Positions 25,925-35,687 of a DNA stretch of 64,000 nt are shown in pieces. Location of the stretch: NCBI RefSeq assembly GCF_000956525.1, contig NZ_JYIW01000026.1, positions 930,001-994,000 of the forward strand, given 5' to 3'. The notes beneath the pieces are model-generated. The model ran no database searches. It saw only the letters and a program-made list of their open reading frames with translations, and was not told the origin of the DNA. Both the position numbers and the translations under genes were made by a program. This stretch comes from Microbacterium oxydans (GTDB taxonomy: Bacteria; Actinomycetota; Actinomycetes; Actinomycetales; Microbacteriaceae). Numbering within the stretch: position 1 is the stretch's first letter; each line of letters begins with the position of its first letter.

Positions 25925-26883
25925 CCGCGGCACCCGCTGCATTCGACCCGAACGCGGCGACGATCGTCATCGTCACATACAACCGCTCGCACCTTCTGAC
26001 CGGACTGCTCACGAGCATCTCCGCGATGGAGCCGAAGCCCGGTCGAGTCGTGATCATCGACAACGCCTCGGTCGACGACACCACCGACGTCGTCGAGTCG
26101 TTCCGGGAGGACATCGGTACCGAGATCGTCTACCGCCGCCTGGAGACCAACACCGGCGGCTCCGGCGGCTTCAGCGAGGGTATGCGCACCGCATACGAGC
26201 TCGGATCCGAGTGGATCTGGATGATGGACGACGACGTCGAGGTGCTCCCCGACGGTCTCGCGCGGATGGGCAGATGGACTCCGCGCTTCAAGAGCATCCA
26301 GGGTCGGCGGTTCGACTACGACGGCAGCGAGTTCTACTGGCAGTACCGGATCGCCGAGCGGATGGGCATTCCGATCCCATTCGCGCCGTCCGGGTTCGAT
26401 GCCTCCGGGTACAAGGAGATGAACAGCGGATGCTTCGAGGGCATGTTCATCCACCGCTCCATCGTCTCGCAGATCGGTCTGCCCGATCCCCGCTTCTTCA
26501 TCTACTGGGATGACCAGATGTACGGCTGGCTCGCGTCCAGACGCACCACCGCGGTGATCGTCGACGAGTTCGTGCTGCGCCGCACCCGCGAGATCAAGCA
26601 GTGGGACATGGGCATCCGTCACATGAACGCCTCGAGCAACGCCTACCGCTTCTACATCATGCGGAACCGCGCCTACATCAAGCAGTACTATCGCGTGCAT
26701 CACGTGTACAACCCCGTGCTGTTCGGGCTCGGTACCGCCATGACGTTCGCCAAGGAGCTCATCCGCCTGGTCTTCGTCGAGCGCACGGTCCGGGGCACCA
26801 GCAATCTCTTCCGCGGGCTCAAGGAGGGCGGCCGGCTCGGTCGCGATCGTTCCTGGCAGCCGATGGCACCTCTGGAGGCATGA
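25921..26883 (+). CDS. GlfT1-like family 2 galactofuranosyltransferase
   Basis: A 320-residue GT2 enzyme. It begins with TIVIVTYNRSHLLTGLL, then VIIDNASVDDTTD, the shared NTGGSGGFSEGM element, the DxD-type MMDDDVEV, and FFIYWDDQMYGW as the acidic acceptor motif. Size and motifs resemble GlfT1 (about 300 residues), which adds the first galactofuranose residues onto the rhamnosyl-GlcNAc linker before GlfT2 extends the chain. The order GlfT2 then GlfT1, overlapping by four bases, supports stepwise action on one chain. The assignment to GlfT1 rather than another Galf transferase is inference. Confidence 0.82.
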   Translation: MTAAPAAFDPNAATIVIVTYNRSHLLTGLLTSISAMEPKPGRVVIIDNASVDDTTDVVESFREDIGTEIVYRRLETNTGGSGGFSEGMRTAYELGSEWIWMMDDDVEVLPDGLARMGRWTPRFKSIQGRRFDYDGSEFYWQYRIAERMGIPIPFAPSGFDASGYKEMNSGCFEGMFIHRSIVSQIGLPDPRFFIYWDDQMYGWLASRRTTAVIVDEFVLRRTREIKQWDMGIRHMNASSNAYRFYIMRNRAYIKQYYRVHHVYNPVLFGLGTAMTFAKELIRLVFVERTVRGTSNLFRGLKEGGRLGRDRSWQPMAPLEA

Positions 26884-26885
26884 CC

Positions 26886-27473
26886 ATGAGTGAGCAGCAG
26901 CCGGAACTCCGCTGGGCCCCGATACCCCCGAAACCCAGTAACCGCGGCCGGATCTGGCTGATCGTCGGCCTCTCGGTGCTGGCGCTCGTCATCGTCGGGG
27001 CGCTGCTGTTCTTCCTCCTCCCACGAGGCGGCGCTCCTGACCCCGGCTCCAGCGCCTCGCCGTCTCCGTCGGCGTCGCCCACCGCGAGCAGCACGCCGAC
27101 CCCCTCAGCGACCCCGGAGGATCCGGAGACGCCGGTGAACACCCCGCCGCCGCCGGTCGACCCCGACCTCGCCACCTTCCGCACGCAGGTGACGCCTCGC
27201 CTCGACGATGCAGGCACCGGCCTCGGCTTCATCGCCGATGCGGGCAGTCAGGAGGAGGCCGCGTCGATCGTCGAGCAGCTGCAGATCGACGCACAGCAGC
27301 TGTCCGACGTGGTGCCGCCGTCATCGATCGCGTCGCAGTGGCGCGATGCCGTGAGCGCATACTCCGCTCAGCTCGAGAAGCTCAGGATCGCCGGCACCGG
27401 CTCGGGGTCGACAGCGGCCATCGAGAGCGCGCAGAACGCGCTCTCGGAGCTTCGCGCCGTCATCGGGTCGTAG
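26886..27473 (+). CDS. Hypothetical single-pass membrane protein with Ser/Pro/Thr-rich stalk
   Basis: A 195-residue protein I do not recognise. A short cytoplasmic Pro-rich N terminus precedes a TM at about 22-44 (IWLIVGLSVLALVIVGALLF). Then comes a low-complexity Ser/Pro/Thr/Ala stalk (about 50-95) and a folded helical extracytoplasmic domain of about 100 residues with Gln/Asp/Ala-rich helices. ATG at 26886 is chosen because GGAGG lies 8 bases upstream; an ATG at 26880 overlaps the GlfT1-like stop but has no spacing. Its place directly behind GlfT1 suggests a periplasmic-side helper in galactan handling. Confidence 0.7.
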   Translation: MSEQQPELRWAPIPPKPSNRGRIWLIVGLSVLALVIVGALLFFLLPRGGAPDPGSSASPSPSASPTASSTPTPSATPEDPETPVNTPPPPVDPDLATFRTQVTPRLDDAGTGLGFIADAGSQEEAASIVEQLQIDAQQLSDVVPPSSIASQWRDAVSAYSAQLEKLRIAGTGSGSTAAIESAQNALSELRAVIGS

Positions 27474-27500
27474 CGCGGCACCACGGACCGGAGGCGGTGC

Positions 27501-28724
27501 TCAGGCGGCCGGCGGCATCGCGGCGTCCGTGTACAGCTGCGCGGCCAGTGCCGCCTTGCGCTGGCCGAACTCCCGAGCCTTGGCGGGGAAATCGGGGTCC
27601 CCGGTGGCGGCCGGGACGACAGCGTTCGCATCCTCCTCCGACGCCCAGTCCGACCAGCCGGTGCCGAGCTCTTGCAACGACCCGTGCTTGACGTCGTAGT
27701 ACCCGGGACGAGCATTCAGCACGGTTCCGCGTGCGCCCGCCGCCGCCGCGAGCAGATGGAAGTGGAACCGCGTCGTCAACCAGGTCTGCCCCTCGAAGGC
27801 GGGGAAGCCGTTCTCCCAGATCCGCATGAAGGGGTAGAAGGGCGCCGCATCCTCGACGTAGGCCTTTGCGTGGCGGAAGTCGTCCGGCGGGATCGCCTCG
27901 GCGAAACCGACCTGGCTCGCGACCTGCTGTTCCGACATGAACCGCTCGACCGCTCGACCGAGCTGTTCGTCTCGCTCTGCGTCTGCCATGTCGCCCTGCA
28001 CGAGCACCATGGTCGCGGGCAGCTCTGCGGCCGGGGCGTAGAGCTCGCGCCCGTTCGAGAATGCGAGGAACGCGTCATCGAGCCCGGCGGTCACGTCGAA
28101 CGCCCGCGCTCCCTCCGCGTCACGAGACTCGACGTAGTCGAACTCGTGGAGCCGCTCGCGCAGCCAGTCGAGCGTCGGGCCGTCATGCGGCATCAGCCCC
28201 TGCCCTGTCGCGAAGATGGGAATGCCGAAGTCCGCCTTGAGCGTGGTCATCGCCGTGATGATCCCGAAGTTCTCCGGCCAGATCGAGTTCATGTATCCAC
28301 CGCCAAGCAGATGCATCGACCCCATCGTGCGGAGATCGCGCAGGCCGAGGTCGTACCGGGGCGATCCGAGATCACGCACCAGACTCTGCATCCGCTGTGC
28401 CGCAGCCTCGGGGTCATCCGATGCACCGGTGTGGGTCGCATGCCACAGCGTGTTCGTCGTCCGCAACCGCGGATGGGTGTCGCGGAAGAGGTGGGATGCG
28501 CGCCCCGGCTCGATGGTGTCGAGCCAGACCTCCCGGTTCGGTTGATGCTCGGCGAGCCAGTCGAGCCAGGCACGGGTGATGAACTCGTCACCGAAGTTCG
28601 GCTGTCCCCCTGCCGAGATGAGGTAGATGGGAGCTTGGAGGGGCTGGGAAGACTGGGGGGCTCGGAAGAGCTCCTCGCTCGCACGACGGATTCGGCGTGC
28701 CGCGCGCACAGGAAAAGACGACAC
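27501..28724 (-). CDS. Polysaccharide pyruvyl transferase family protein
   Basis: A 407-residue protein. The N terminus reads YLISAGGQPNFGDEFITRAWLDWL, the G-N-x-GD start typical of polysaccharide pyruvyl transferases. Later elements include HLLGGGYMNSIWPENFGI, IFATGQGLMPHDG and a WLTTRFHFHLLAAAAG segment that resembles the conserved histidine region. Family members add pyruvate ketals to sugars from phosphoenolpyruvate, which charges surface glycans. The GTG at 28724 has GAGGAG 7 bases upstream; a TTG at 28730 is less likely. It lies 102 bases past the Wzt gene in the same direction. A TAGGCT hexamer at 28793-28788 could drive it. Confidence 0.8.
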   Translation of the reverse strand: MSSFPVRAARRIRRASEELFRAPQSSQPLQAPIYLISAGGQPNFGDEFITRAWLDWLAEHQPNREVWLDTIEPGRASHLFRDTHPRLRTTNTLWHATHTGASDDPEAAAQRMQSLVRDLGSPRYDLGLRDLRTMGSMHLLGGGYMNSIWPENFGIITAMTTLKADFGIPIFATGQGLMPHDGPTLDWLRERLHEFDYVESRDAEGARAFDVTAGLDDAFLAFSNGRELYAPAAELPATMVLVQGDMADAERDEQLGRAVERFMSEQQVASQVGFAEAIPPDDFRHAKAYVEDAAPFYPFMRIWENGFPAFEGQTWLTTRFHFHLLAAAAGARGTVLNARPGYYDVKHGSLQELGTGWSDWASEEDANAVVPAATGDPDFPAKAREFGQRKAALAAQLYTDAAMPPAA

Positions 28725-28826
28725 GTGCAACTCCTCGGGTCAGACGGGGATGACGCGATCGGGTGAATCGCGCCGTTGCTCCTAGGAGCCTATCGTCCTC
28801 GACTGAGACGTCGGCGATTCCGCCCG

Positions 28827-29579
28827 CTAGCGACCGCTGTCGGCGTTGTACCGGTCGAGCACGGTGTCGATCGGAGCATCGAGCACGAGCGCACCCTTGT
28901 CCAGGTAGAGCCCTCGCGAGCAGAACCGACGCAGGTCGCGCTCATTGTGCGAGACGAAGAACAGCGTGCGTCCTTCGGAGAGCAGCTCGTCGATGCGCTG
29001 GTAGCACTTGTCGCGGAACCCCTTGTCCCCGACCGCCAGCACTTCGTCGACCAACAGGATGGGCTCGTCGAGCTGTGAGACCACGGCGAACGCGAGGCGC
29101 ACCTTCATACCGTTCGAGAGGTGCTTGTACGGAGTGTCCTCGAATCCGTCGAGTTCCGCGAAGGCGATGATCCCGTCATAGCGGCGCGCGACTTCGGCAC
29201 GCGACATGCCGTGCAGGCCGGCCGTCAGGCGCACGTTCTCCCGCACGGTGAGATCGCCGACGAAGCCACCGGTGATCTCGATGAGCGGCGCCACACCGCC
29301 GTTGACGGTCACGGTTCCCTCGTCTGGCAGCAGCACCTTCGCCACCAGCCGAAGCAGCGTCGACTTGCCCTGTCCGTTGCGACCGACGACGCCGATCGCC
29401 TCGCCTGGGAGCACCGTGAACGAGACGTTCCGGAGCGGCCAGAACTCTCCGGGGCGCGACCGTCGACTGGCGCCCGCGAAGAGGTCTTTGAAGCTCCGGC
29501 GTCCACGCCGGTTGCGGCGGAAGCTCACCCCGAGCCCCTCCACCGCGATCGCCACGTCCTGCACACCGCCAGCTGGCAT
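28827..29579 (-). CDS. ABC-2 polysaccharide export ATPase (Wzt/TagH-like), pair 1
   Basis: A 250-residue ATPase. Walker A is GRNGQGKSTLL, the signature region reads KHLSNGMKVRLAFAV, Walker B is PILLVDEVLAVGD, and the H-loop is FFVSHNERD. The N terminus carries the basic element (RRSFKDLFAGASRR) common in glycan exporters. There is no C-terminal carbohydrate-binding domain, so export does not appear to depend on a capped chain end. The start overlaps the permease stop as TGATG. With the permease it would flip lipid-linked glycan, most simply the galactan built by the neighbouring GlfT enzymes. Confidence 0.92.
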   Translation of the reverse strand: MPAGGVQDVAIAVEGLGVSFRRNRRGRRSFKDLFAGASRRSRPGEFWPLRNVSFTVLPGEAIGVVGRNGQGKSTLLRLVAKVLLPDEGTVTVNGGVAPLIEITGGFVGDLTVRENVRLTAGLHGMSRAEVARRYDGIIAFAELDGFEDTPYKHLSNGMKVRLAFAVVSQLDEPILLVDEVLAVGDKGFRDKCYQRIDELLSEGRTLFFVSHNERDLRRFCSRGLYLDKGALVLDAPIDTVLDRYNADSGR

Positions 29580-30370
29580 CAGAGTTCCTTCAGGACGGTG
29601 CGCTCGAGGCGACGGAAGACGAAGATGCCGAGAGCCAGGATGACGAAGGTCATCACCACGCCGATGATCACGGCTTCGGAGCTCCACTGATCGGGGAAGA
29701 ACCCGGCGCGGTAGAGCGTGAAGATCCCGGAGAGCGGGTTGAAGGCTCCGATCACGTCGAACGGTGCCGGGAGATCGGCGACACCGTAGATGATCGGAGT
29801 GGCGTAGAAGAGGGCGCGAAGGATCAACGCCGTCGTGCGCTCGAGATCCGAGTAGAGCACGCAGAGCGGGGCCACCAGCAGTCCGAGCCCGACGAGCAGC
29901 ACCGTCTGCAGGATGACCGCGAGCGGGAACCACAGCAGCCCCCAGCCGACCGGAGCGCCGGTCGCGACAGCGAACAGCACCAGCACCGGCATCGAGCAGA
30001 GGAACTCGATGCCCTTGCTGAGGACGATCCGGTTCACCCAGATCGACCGCGGTATCGCGGTGGATCGCACCAGACGCGAGTCCTTCTTGAACGCGCGTGT
30101 GAAGTCCGAGACCGAGGTGTTGAACCAGACCCACGGCAGCAGCGCCGTGATGAGGAACACGATGTAGGGCTCCTCACCGACCGATCGGTGGAAGACGACC
30201 GTGAACACGAACCAGTAGATCGCGCTCATCACCAGCGGATCGAGCACCGACCACAGGTAGCCGAGCATGCTCGTCGCATAGCGGACGCGCAGGTCGCGGG
30301 CCGACAGCAGCCACAGCGAATGCAGGTAGCGCCGGGGCGTGCCCGGTGCCCCCACTGTCGAAACGCTCAT
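29579..30370 (-). CDS. ABC-2 polysaccharide export permease (Wzm/TagG-like), pair 1
   Basis: A 263-residue permease with about six TM helices. The N-terminal amphipathic start (SLWLLSARDLRVRYATSMLGYLWSVLDPL) is the signature of Wzm/TagG export permeases. It follows the second GlfT2-like gene after 43 bases and overlaps the ATPase gene by one base (TGATG), so glf, GlfT2, permease and ATPase probably form one operon. In mycobacteria a homologous Wzm-Wzt pair (Rv3783/Rv3781) flanks glfT1 and exports the galactan; the same role here is inferred. Confidence 0.92.
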   Translation of the reverse strand: MSVSTVGAPGTPRRYLHSLWLLSARDLRVRYATSMLGYLWSVLDPLVMSAIYWFVFTVVFHRSVGEEPYIVFLITALLPWVWFNTSVSDFTRAFKKDSRLVRSTAIPRSIWVNRIVLSKGIEFLCSMPVLVLFAVATGAPVGWGLLWFPLAVILQTVLLVGLGLLVAPLCVLYSDLERTTALILRALFYATPIIYGVADLPAPFDVIGAFNPLSGIFTLYRAGFFPDQWSSEAVIIGVVMTFVILALGIFVFRRLERTVLKEL

Positions 30371-30413
30371 CCCGCTCCTGTGTCCGAATCGCCGCGCTGC
30401 GCGCCCGCAGGCG

Positions 30414-32321
30414 TCAGTCGCCGCTCTGCACGGTGTCGAAGGTCTTCCGCCACTGCTCCGGAGATGTGATTCCGGGTGCTCCGTCAGTGTATTCGGCCGC
30501 GAGGCGGCCCCACTGCCGGGCGAGCTTCCAGTGCAGACGGATGCTGCGCAGCAGGAACCTGTGCATCATCGCTCGGTCACGCTGGTACCACGCGACGCCG
30601 ATGCCGTCCGGCGAGGTGACGAGCGCCGAGTCGATGTCGGCGAATCGCCACCACGTGATGTCCTGGGCGGAGATGACCCGCTCAGGGTTCCTCCGACTCC
30701 CCGGAGCGTGCTTGATGAACAACTGGCGAGCAGCGACCCTGAGCGCAAGAGCGATCGCCATGACCGGGTTGGTCGGCCTGCTCACCCCGCCGAGCAGCGC
30801 GACCGAGGAACGGCGCACGGGTGGGAGCGTCGCGAAGTCCTCGACGACTTTCGAGTCGACGTAGTGCGTTCGCAGTTCGCGGATCTCCGCCTGCTTCCCC
30901 GGCAGGAGCTCCGGAAGCCGCGCCGGGCCTCCGAAGACGTCCCTGAGCGCCTCGTGGCGCAGCCGGACCGCGGAGTACTGCAGCATGAACAACAGCTTGA
31001 TGTCTCCGAGGAAGGCATGCAGGGGGAAGTACCCGCCGCCGCGGACGTGCGAGTGCAGCAGCCCCGTGATCGTCCGGTTGCGGTGGATGAAGTACTCCTC
31101 CCAGGTGCGGGTGGGGTCCTTGTCGTGCCAGGCCATGTGCCACACGGCGACGCCGGGAAGGCAGACGGTCGGATAGCCGTGGTCACGAGCTCGCAGCGAG
31201 AACTCGACGTCGTCGAACTTCAGGAACACCGGCAGCGAGAGACCGATCTCGCGCATGATCTTCGTCGGGATGAGGCACATCCACCACCCGTTGAAGTCCG
31301 CTCCGAGATGACGGTGGAGCTCAGGAGTCGATCGCAGCGGCTCCTCCGCGAAATCGTGGTCATACTCGCTCTCACCGGAGGGGCGCATCCACGAGCTCCG
31401 CTGGTCCCAGACCTCGCCCTGCGTGTAGAGCACTGAGCGATCGTCGAGGTGCAGCATCCCGCCGCCCACGATGGTCGGGACGTTGGTGAAGTCCCCGAAC
31501 CGAACCGCGCGCACGATGGCCTCCGGTTCGGAGATCGCATCGTCGTCGAGCAGCAGCACGTAGTCGCTGTCCGCCTCGAGGGACTCGAGCATCGCACGCG
31601 AGAAACCACCGGAACCGCCGAGGTTCGGCTGCCGGATGATCTCGAGCTTCTCACCGAGGCGGGCCGCCGCATCGGCGAAGCCCGGCTGGTCGGAGACCAG
31701 GTCCGTCCCCTGGTCGACGACGACGACACGGTCGAGCACATCGTGCACGTGCTCGTTCTGGCCGACAGCGATGATCTGATTCAGGCAGTACGACGGACGG
31801 TTGAAGGTGGTGATGCCGACCGTCGCCTTCCCCGGCTTCCAGCCATCCGGCGCCTCGACCTGCCATTCGGCAGAGACCAGCGTCGCGTCCTCGCTGCCGG
31901 CCGCGATGTCGAACCAGTAGAACCCGCCGTCGATGAACGAGGTCACCGGGAGGTCGAAGGTGACGGTCTCATCCGTGAACGTCTTCGACGCGTGCGCTGA
32001 AGCGCGTCCACGAGCGCTGGACTTGTAGACGGAGATCAGTCCGCGCCCTGCGACGGTCGCCACCAGGCGGACCGCTCGCACGGCCGTGGAGTGCTGCCAG
32101 TCGCTGGCCGGGAACGCGTTGAAGTACGTGCTCAGGGACACACGCCGGTGGGCGTACACCTTGATGCCCCGGCGGTCGACGATCTCGTAGGCCTCGCCCG
32201 GCTGGGAGCCGTCACCGGATCCGGTGTCGACGTAGAGCGCCGACACCTCCGCCACGCCCTCGGAGGGGAACACCGTGTGGTTGACGGTGACGTACTGCTT
32301 CTCCTGCTCGACCATTGTCAT
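30414..32321 (-). CDS. GlfT2-like galactofuranosyltransferase, copy 2
   Basis: A 635-residue enzyme with the same layout as the copy at 24014: N-terminal sandwich with RVSLSTYFNAFPASDWQ, GT-A start TVGITTFNRPSYC, NLGGSGGFSRAM, LLLDDDAIS, the acidic FDDVEF and the His of AVWHMAWHDKD. It lies 7 bases after glf, its presumed UDP-Galf source, and just before the Wzm/Wzt pair. Two full-length copies in one cluster suggest different linkage preferences or acceptors. The ATG at 32321 is used because GAGG sits 5 bases upstream; ATG 32315 is the next option. Confidence 0.9.
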   Translation of the reverse strand: MTMVEQEKQYVTVNHTVFPSEGVAEVSALYVDTGSGDGSQPGEAYEIVDRRGIKVYAHRRVSLSTYFNAFPASDWQHSTAVRAVRLVATVAGRGLISVYKSSARGRASAHASKTFTDETVTFDLPVTSFIDGGFYWFDIAAGSEDATLVSAEWQVEAPDGWKPGKATVGITTFNRPSYCLNQIIAVGQNEHVHDVLDRVVVVDQGTDLVSDQPGFADAAARLGEKLEIIRQPNLGGSGGFSRAMLESLEADSDYVLLLDDDAISEPEAIVRAVRFGDFTNVPTIVGGGMLHLDDRSVLYTQGEVWDQRSSWMRPSGESEYDHDFAEEPLRSTPELHRHLGADFNGWWMCLIPTKIMREIGLSLPVFLKFDDVEFSLRARDHGYPTVCLPGVAVWHMAWHDKDPTRTWEEYFIHRNRTITGLLHSHVRGGGYFPLHAFLGDIKLLFMLQYSAVRLRHEALRDVFGGPARLPELLPGKQAEIRELRTHYVDSKVVEDFATLPPVRRSSVALLGGVSRPTNPVMAIALALRVAARQLFIKHAPGSRRNPERVISAQDITWWRFADIDSALVTSPDGIGVAWYQRDRAMMHRFLLRSIRLHWKLARQWGRLAAEYTDGAPGITSPEQWRKTFDTVQSGD

Positions 32322-32328
32322 CGTCCTC

Positions 32329-33528
<1,200 letters not shown>

Positions 33529-33532
33529 TCAC

Positions 33533-33560
33533 ATTTTAGCTGGCGTCGGTTGCGATCAAG
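33533..33560 (-). promoter_or_regulatory. Promoter of the glf operon
   Basis: On the minus strand TAAAAT (33538-33533) is a strong -10. CTTGAT (33560-33555), 16 bases upstream, is a modest -35. Transcription would start near 33526, giving a leader of about 60 bases. The -35 overlaps the stop of the acyltransferase gene. Confidence 0.55.
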
Positions 33561-35598
33561 CTGAGGGCAGAGCCGCCGTGCCGGATTCCGTCAGGATCCG
33601 TTCGAGGAAGGGCGCGAGGGTGAGGGCATACGAGCGAGACAGATGGTTGTCGTCGATGTACACCGCGACGTTGCCGATCGCGGCCTCGCAGACGTCCCAC
33701 GGGCACAGCCACGGGGTGAAGTCCACGAGCGTGATGCCGTCCGGGAGCGCGAGCGCGGGGTTCTCGTCCGCCAGCACGTCCTCCCTCGGCACGGCACATT
33801 CGGTGCTCTCGTCGATCGCGCACAGATACATGTTGAACGAGAAGCGCGGATTGTCTCTGACCCCGATCACCGGGATGTCGGCGGCACGCATCTCCTCGAC
33901 GGCGTCCTCGATGCCGTCGAGGAGCCGTTCAGGGGCAGTGGCATCCGCACGCGTGACCACGAGATACACCGCGTCAGGAGCGATGTGCTTGGCATAGTCG
34001 AACGCAGCCCGCACCCACGACTCGCACGAGGCGAGCGTCGCGCTGCGAGACTCCTCGAAGAACCCGGCTGTGCATCCACCCTGCAGCAGGGTGATCACGG
34101 AGAGGTCGCGATCCTCGGACAGCGCGATCAGCGGCACGGCCAGCTGCTGGGCGTGCGAGTCGCCGATCACAACGACGAGGCGCTCGCTGGTCTCCGCTTC
34201 AGCGCTCTGCGCGCAGGTGCCGTCGAGAACATCGTCGGTCGGCGCGAACCTGCCTTCGCAGGCGGGGCCGACGCCGGCCCACTCGTCATCCAGCGCGGTC
34301 GGCACCGGGATCAGCGGCACCCCTGCGTCGCCCGCGATGTCGATCGCCGCATCCACCTGCGCAGCACCCGGATAGTCCGCGTCGACCACGGCATCGGCGA
34401 TCTCCACCGCCCTGACCTGCTCGACGGCGCGCCATGCGCCCGTCACTCCCGCAACCACGACGACGGAGGCCGCGATCACCGCCAGGCTCTGGACGACGCC
34501 GGCACGACCGCTCCGCGACGGCTCCCGCAACGGGTTCTCGACGCAGCGCGAGAGCAGACGAGCCACGACGAAGGAGAGGACGATGATCACCAGGCCTGCG
34601 CGCGGGCCCACGCGGTCGACATCGAACACGACCATCCAGGTCACGAGGATCGGCCAGTGCACCAGATACAGCGCGTACGCATCGGCGGAGAAGTAGGTCA
34701 TCGGCTTCGAGCCGAGCAGTGCCGTAGGCCCGTACCGCGTGGGCTCCGCGCCGGAGACGATCACCGCGGCGGTGCAGAGCATCGGCCAGAGCGCGAGATA
34801 TCCGGGGAATCCTCCCCCGACGTCGAGCACGATGCCGCACAGGACGATACCCGCGAGGCCACCCCACCCGAGCACCGCACGCATCATGGCGCCCACACGG
34901 ATCGAGCGCAGCACGAGCGCGAGAAGGGAGCCGGCCGCGAACTCCCACAGTCGCGTGCGCGTGTCGAAGTAGGCGAACGCCTGATCGGACCTGGTCTCGA
35001 CGATCGAGAACCACAGCGACCAGACGAAGACGACGAGGAACACGCCGATCAATGCGGGGCGGATGAGCTGCCGGCGATGACGGAGCACGAGTGCGACGAG
35101 GCCGATGAGCAGCGGCCAGAGCAGGAAGACCTGTCCCTGGATCGACAGCGACCAGAAGTGCTGCAACGGGCTCGTCGATGCACTGTCGCGCACGTAGTAG
35201 TCGACTTCGGAGAATGCCAGCTGCCAGTTCTGCACGTAGAACAGGCTTGCCAGGGTCTCGTTCCAGATCCGAGCCCACTGCGTCGGCGGGAAGAACACCG
35301 CAGCAGCTCCCAGCACGGCCAGCAAGGTCACCGCCGCCGCTGGGAGCAGTCTGCGAAAACGTCGGTTCCAGAACTGCGGCAGCGCCAACGGCGTGCCGAC
35401 GACGGCACGACGTGCCAGCGAACCCGTGAGCAGGAAGGCCGAGATCATGAGGAAGACGTCGACACCGCCCGACACGCGTCCCAGCCAGACGTGGTACACC
35501 ACGACGAGCACGATCGCGAGGGTGCGCAGGCCGTCGATATCGGCACGATGGCCGCTGGCGCTGCGCAGTTGTTCCGTCGTGGGCCTGGGGGTGGGCAC
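33556..35598 (-). CDS. Acyltransferase 3 / SGNH-hydrolase fusion (OafA-like), copy 1
   Basis: A 680-residue protein. Residues about 18-400 hold ten or so TM helices of the acyltransferase-3 family: DGLRTLAIVLVVVYH with the conserved His, and SLSIQGQVFLLWPLL, where the more common EEQF is replaced by QGQV. The C-terminal extracytoplasmic domain has SGNH features: GDSHAQQ (catalytic Ser) and DDNHLS (Asp-x-x-His-like). Such proteins move acyl groups, often acetyl, across the membrane onto surface polysaccharides. The GTG at 35598 has GAGG 9 bases upstream. A related copy precedes it by 89 bases. Confidence 0.88.
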   Translation of the reverse strand: MPTPRPTTEQLRSASGHRADIDGLRTLAIVLVVVYHVWLGRVSGGVDVFLMISAFLLTGSLARRAVVGTPLALPQFWNRRFRRLLPAAAVTLLAVLGAAAVFFPPTQWARIWNETLASLFYVQNWQLAFSEVDYYVRDSASTSPLQHFWSLSIQGQVFLLWPLLIGLVALVLRHRRQLIRPALIGVFLVVFVWSLWFSIVETRSDQAFAYFDTRTRLWEFAAGSLLALVLRSIRVGAMMRAVLGWGGLAGIVLCGIVLDVGGGFPGYLALWPMLCTAAVIVSGAEPTRYGPTALLGSKPMTYFSADAYALYLVHWPILVTWMVVFDVDRVGPRAGLVIIVLSFVVARLLSRCVENPLREPSRSGRAGVVQSLAVIAASVVVVAGVTGAWRAVEQVRAVEIADAVVDADYPGAAQVDAAIDIAGDAGVPLIPVPTALDDEWAGVGPACEGRFAPTDDVLDGTCAQSAEAETSERLVVVIGDSHAQQLAVPLIALSEDRDLSVITLLQGGCTAGFFEESRSATLASCESWVRAAFDYAKHIAPDAVYLVVTRADATAPERLLDGIEDAVEEMRAADIPVIGVRDNPRFSFNMYLCAIDESTECAVPREDVLADENPALALPDGITLVDFTPWLCPWDVCEAAIGNVAVYIDDNHLSRSYALTLAPFLERILTESGTAALPSA

Positions 35599-35687
35599 TC
35601 TGAAAACCTCGGTCGGGCGTCGTCGATCTCCACCGGATTCGGGTCGGCGGAAGTTCGAACCAGCCTAATGCACAGGACGCGGGGTGA

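Noticed and set aside
27478..27500. GCACC/GGTGC hairpin between the convergent stalked-protein and pyruvyl transferase genes
   Set aside because: Only five base pairs with a 13-base loop; too weak to call a terminator.
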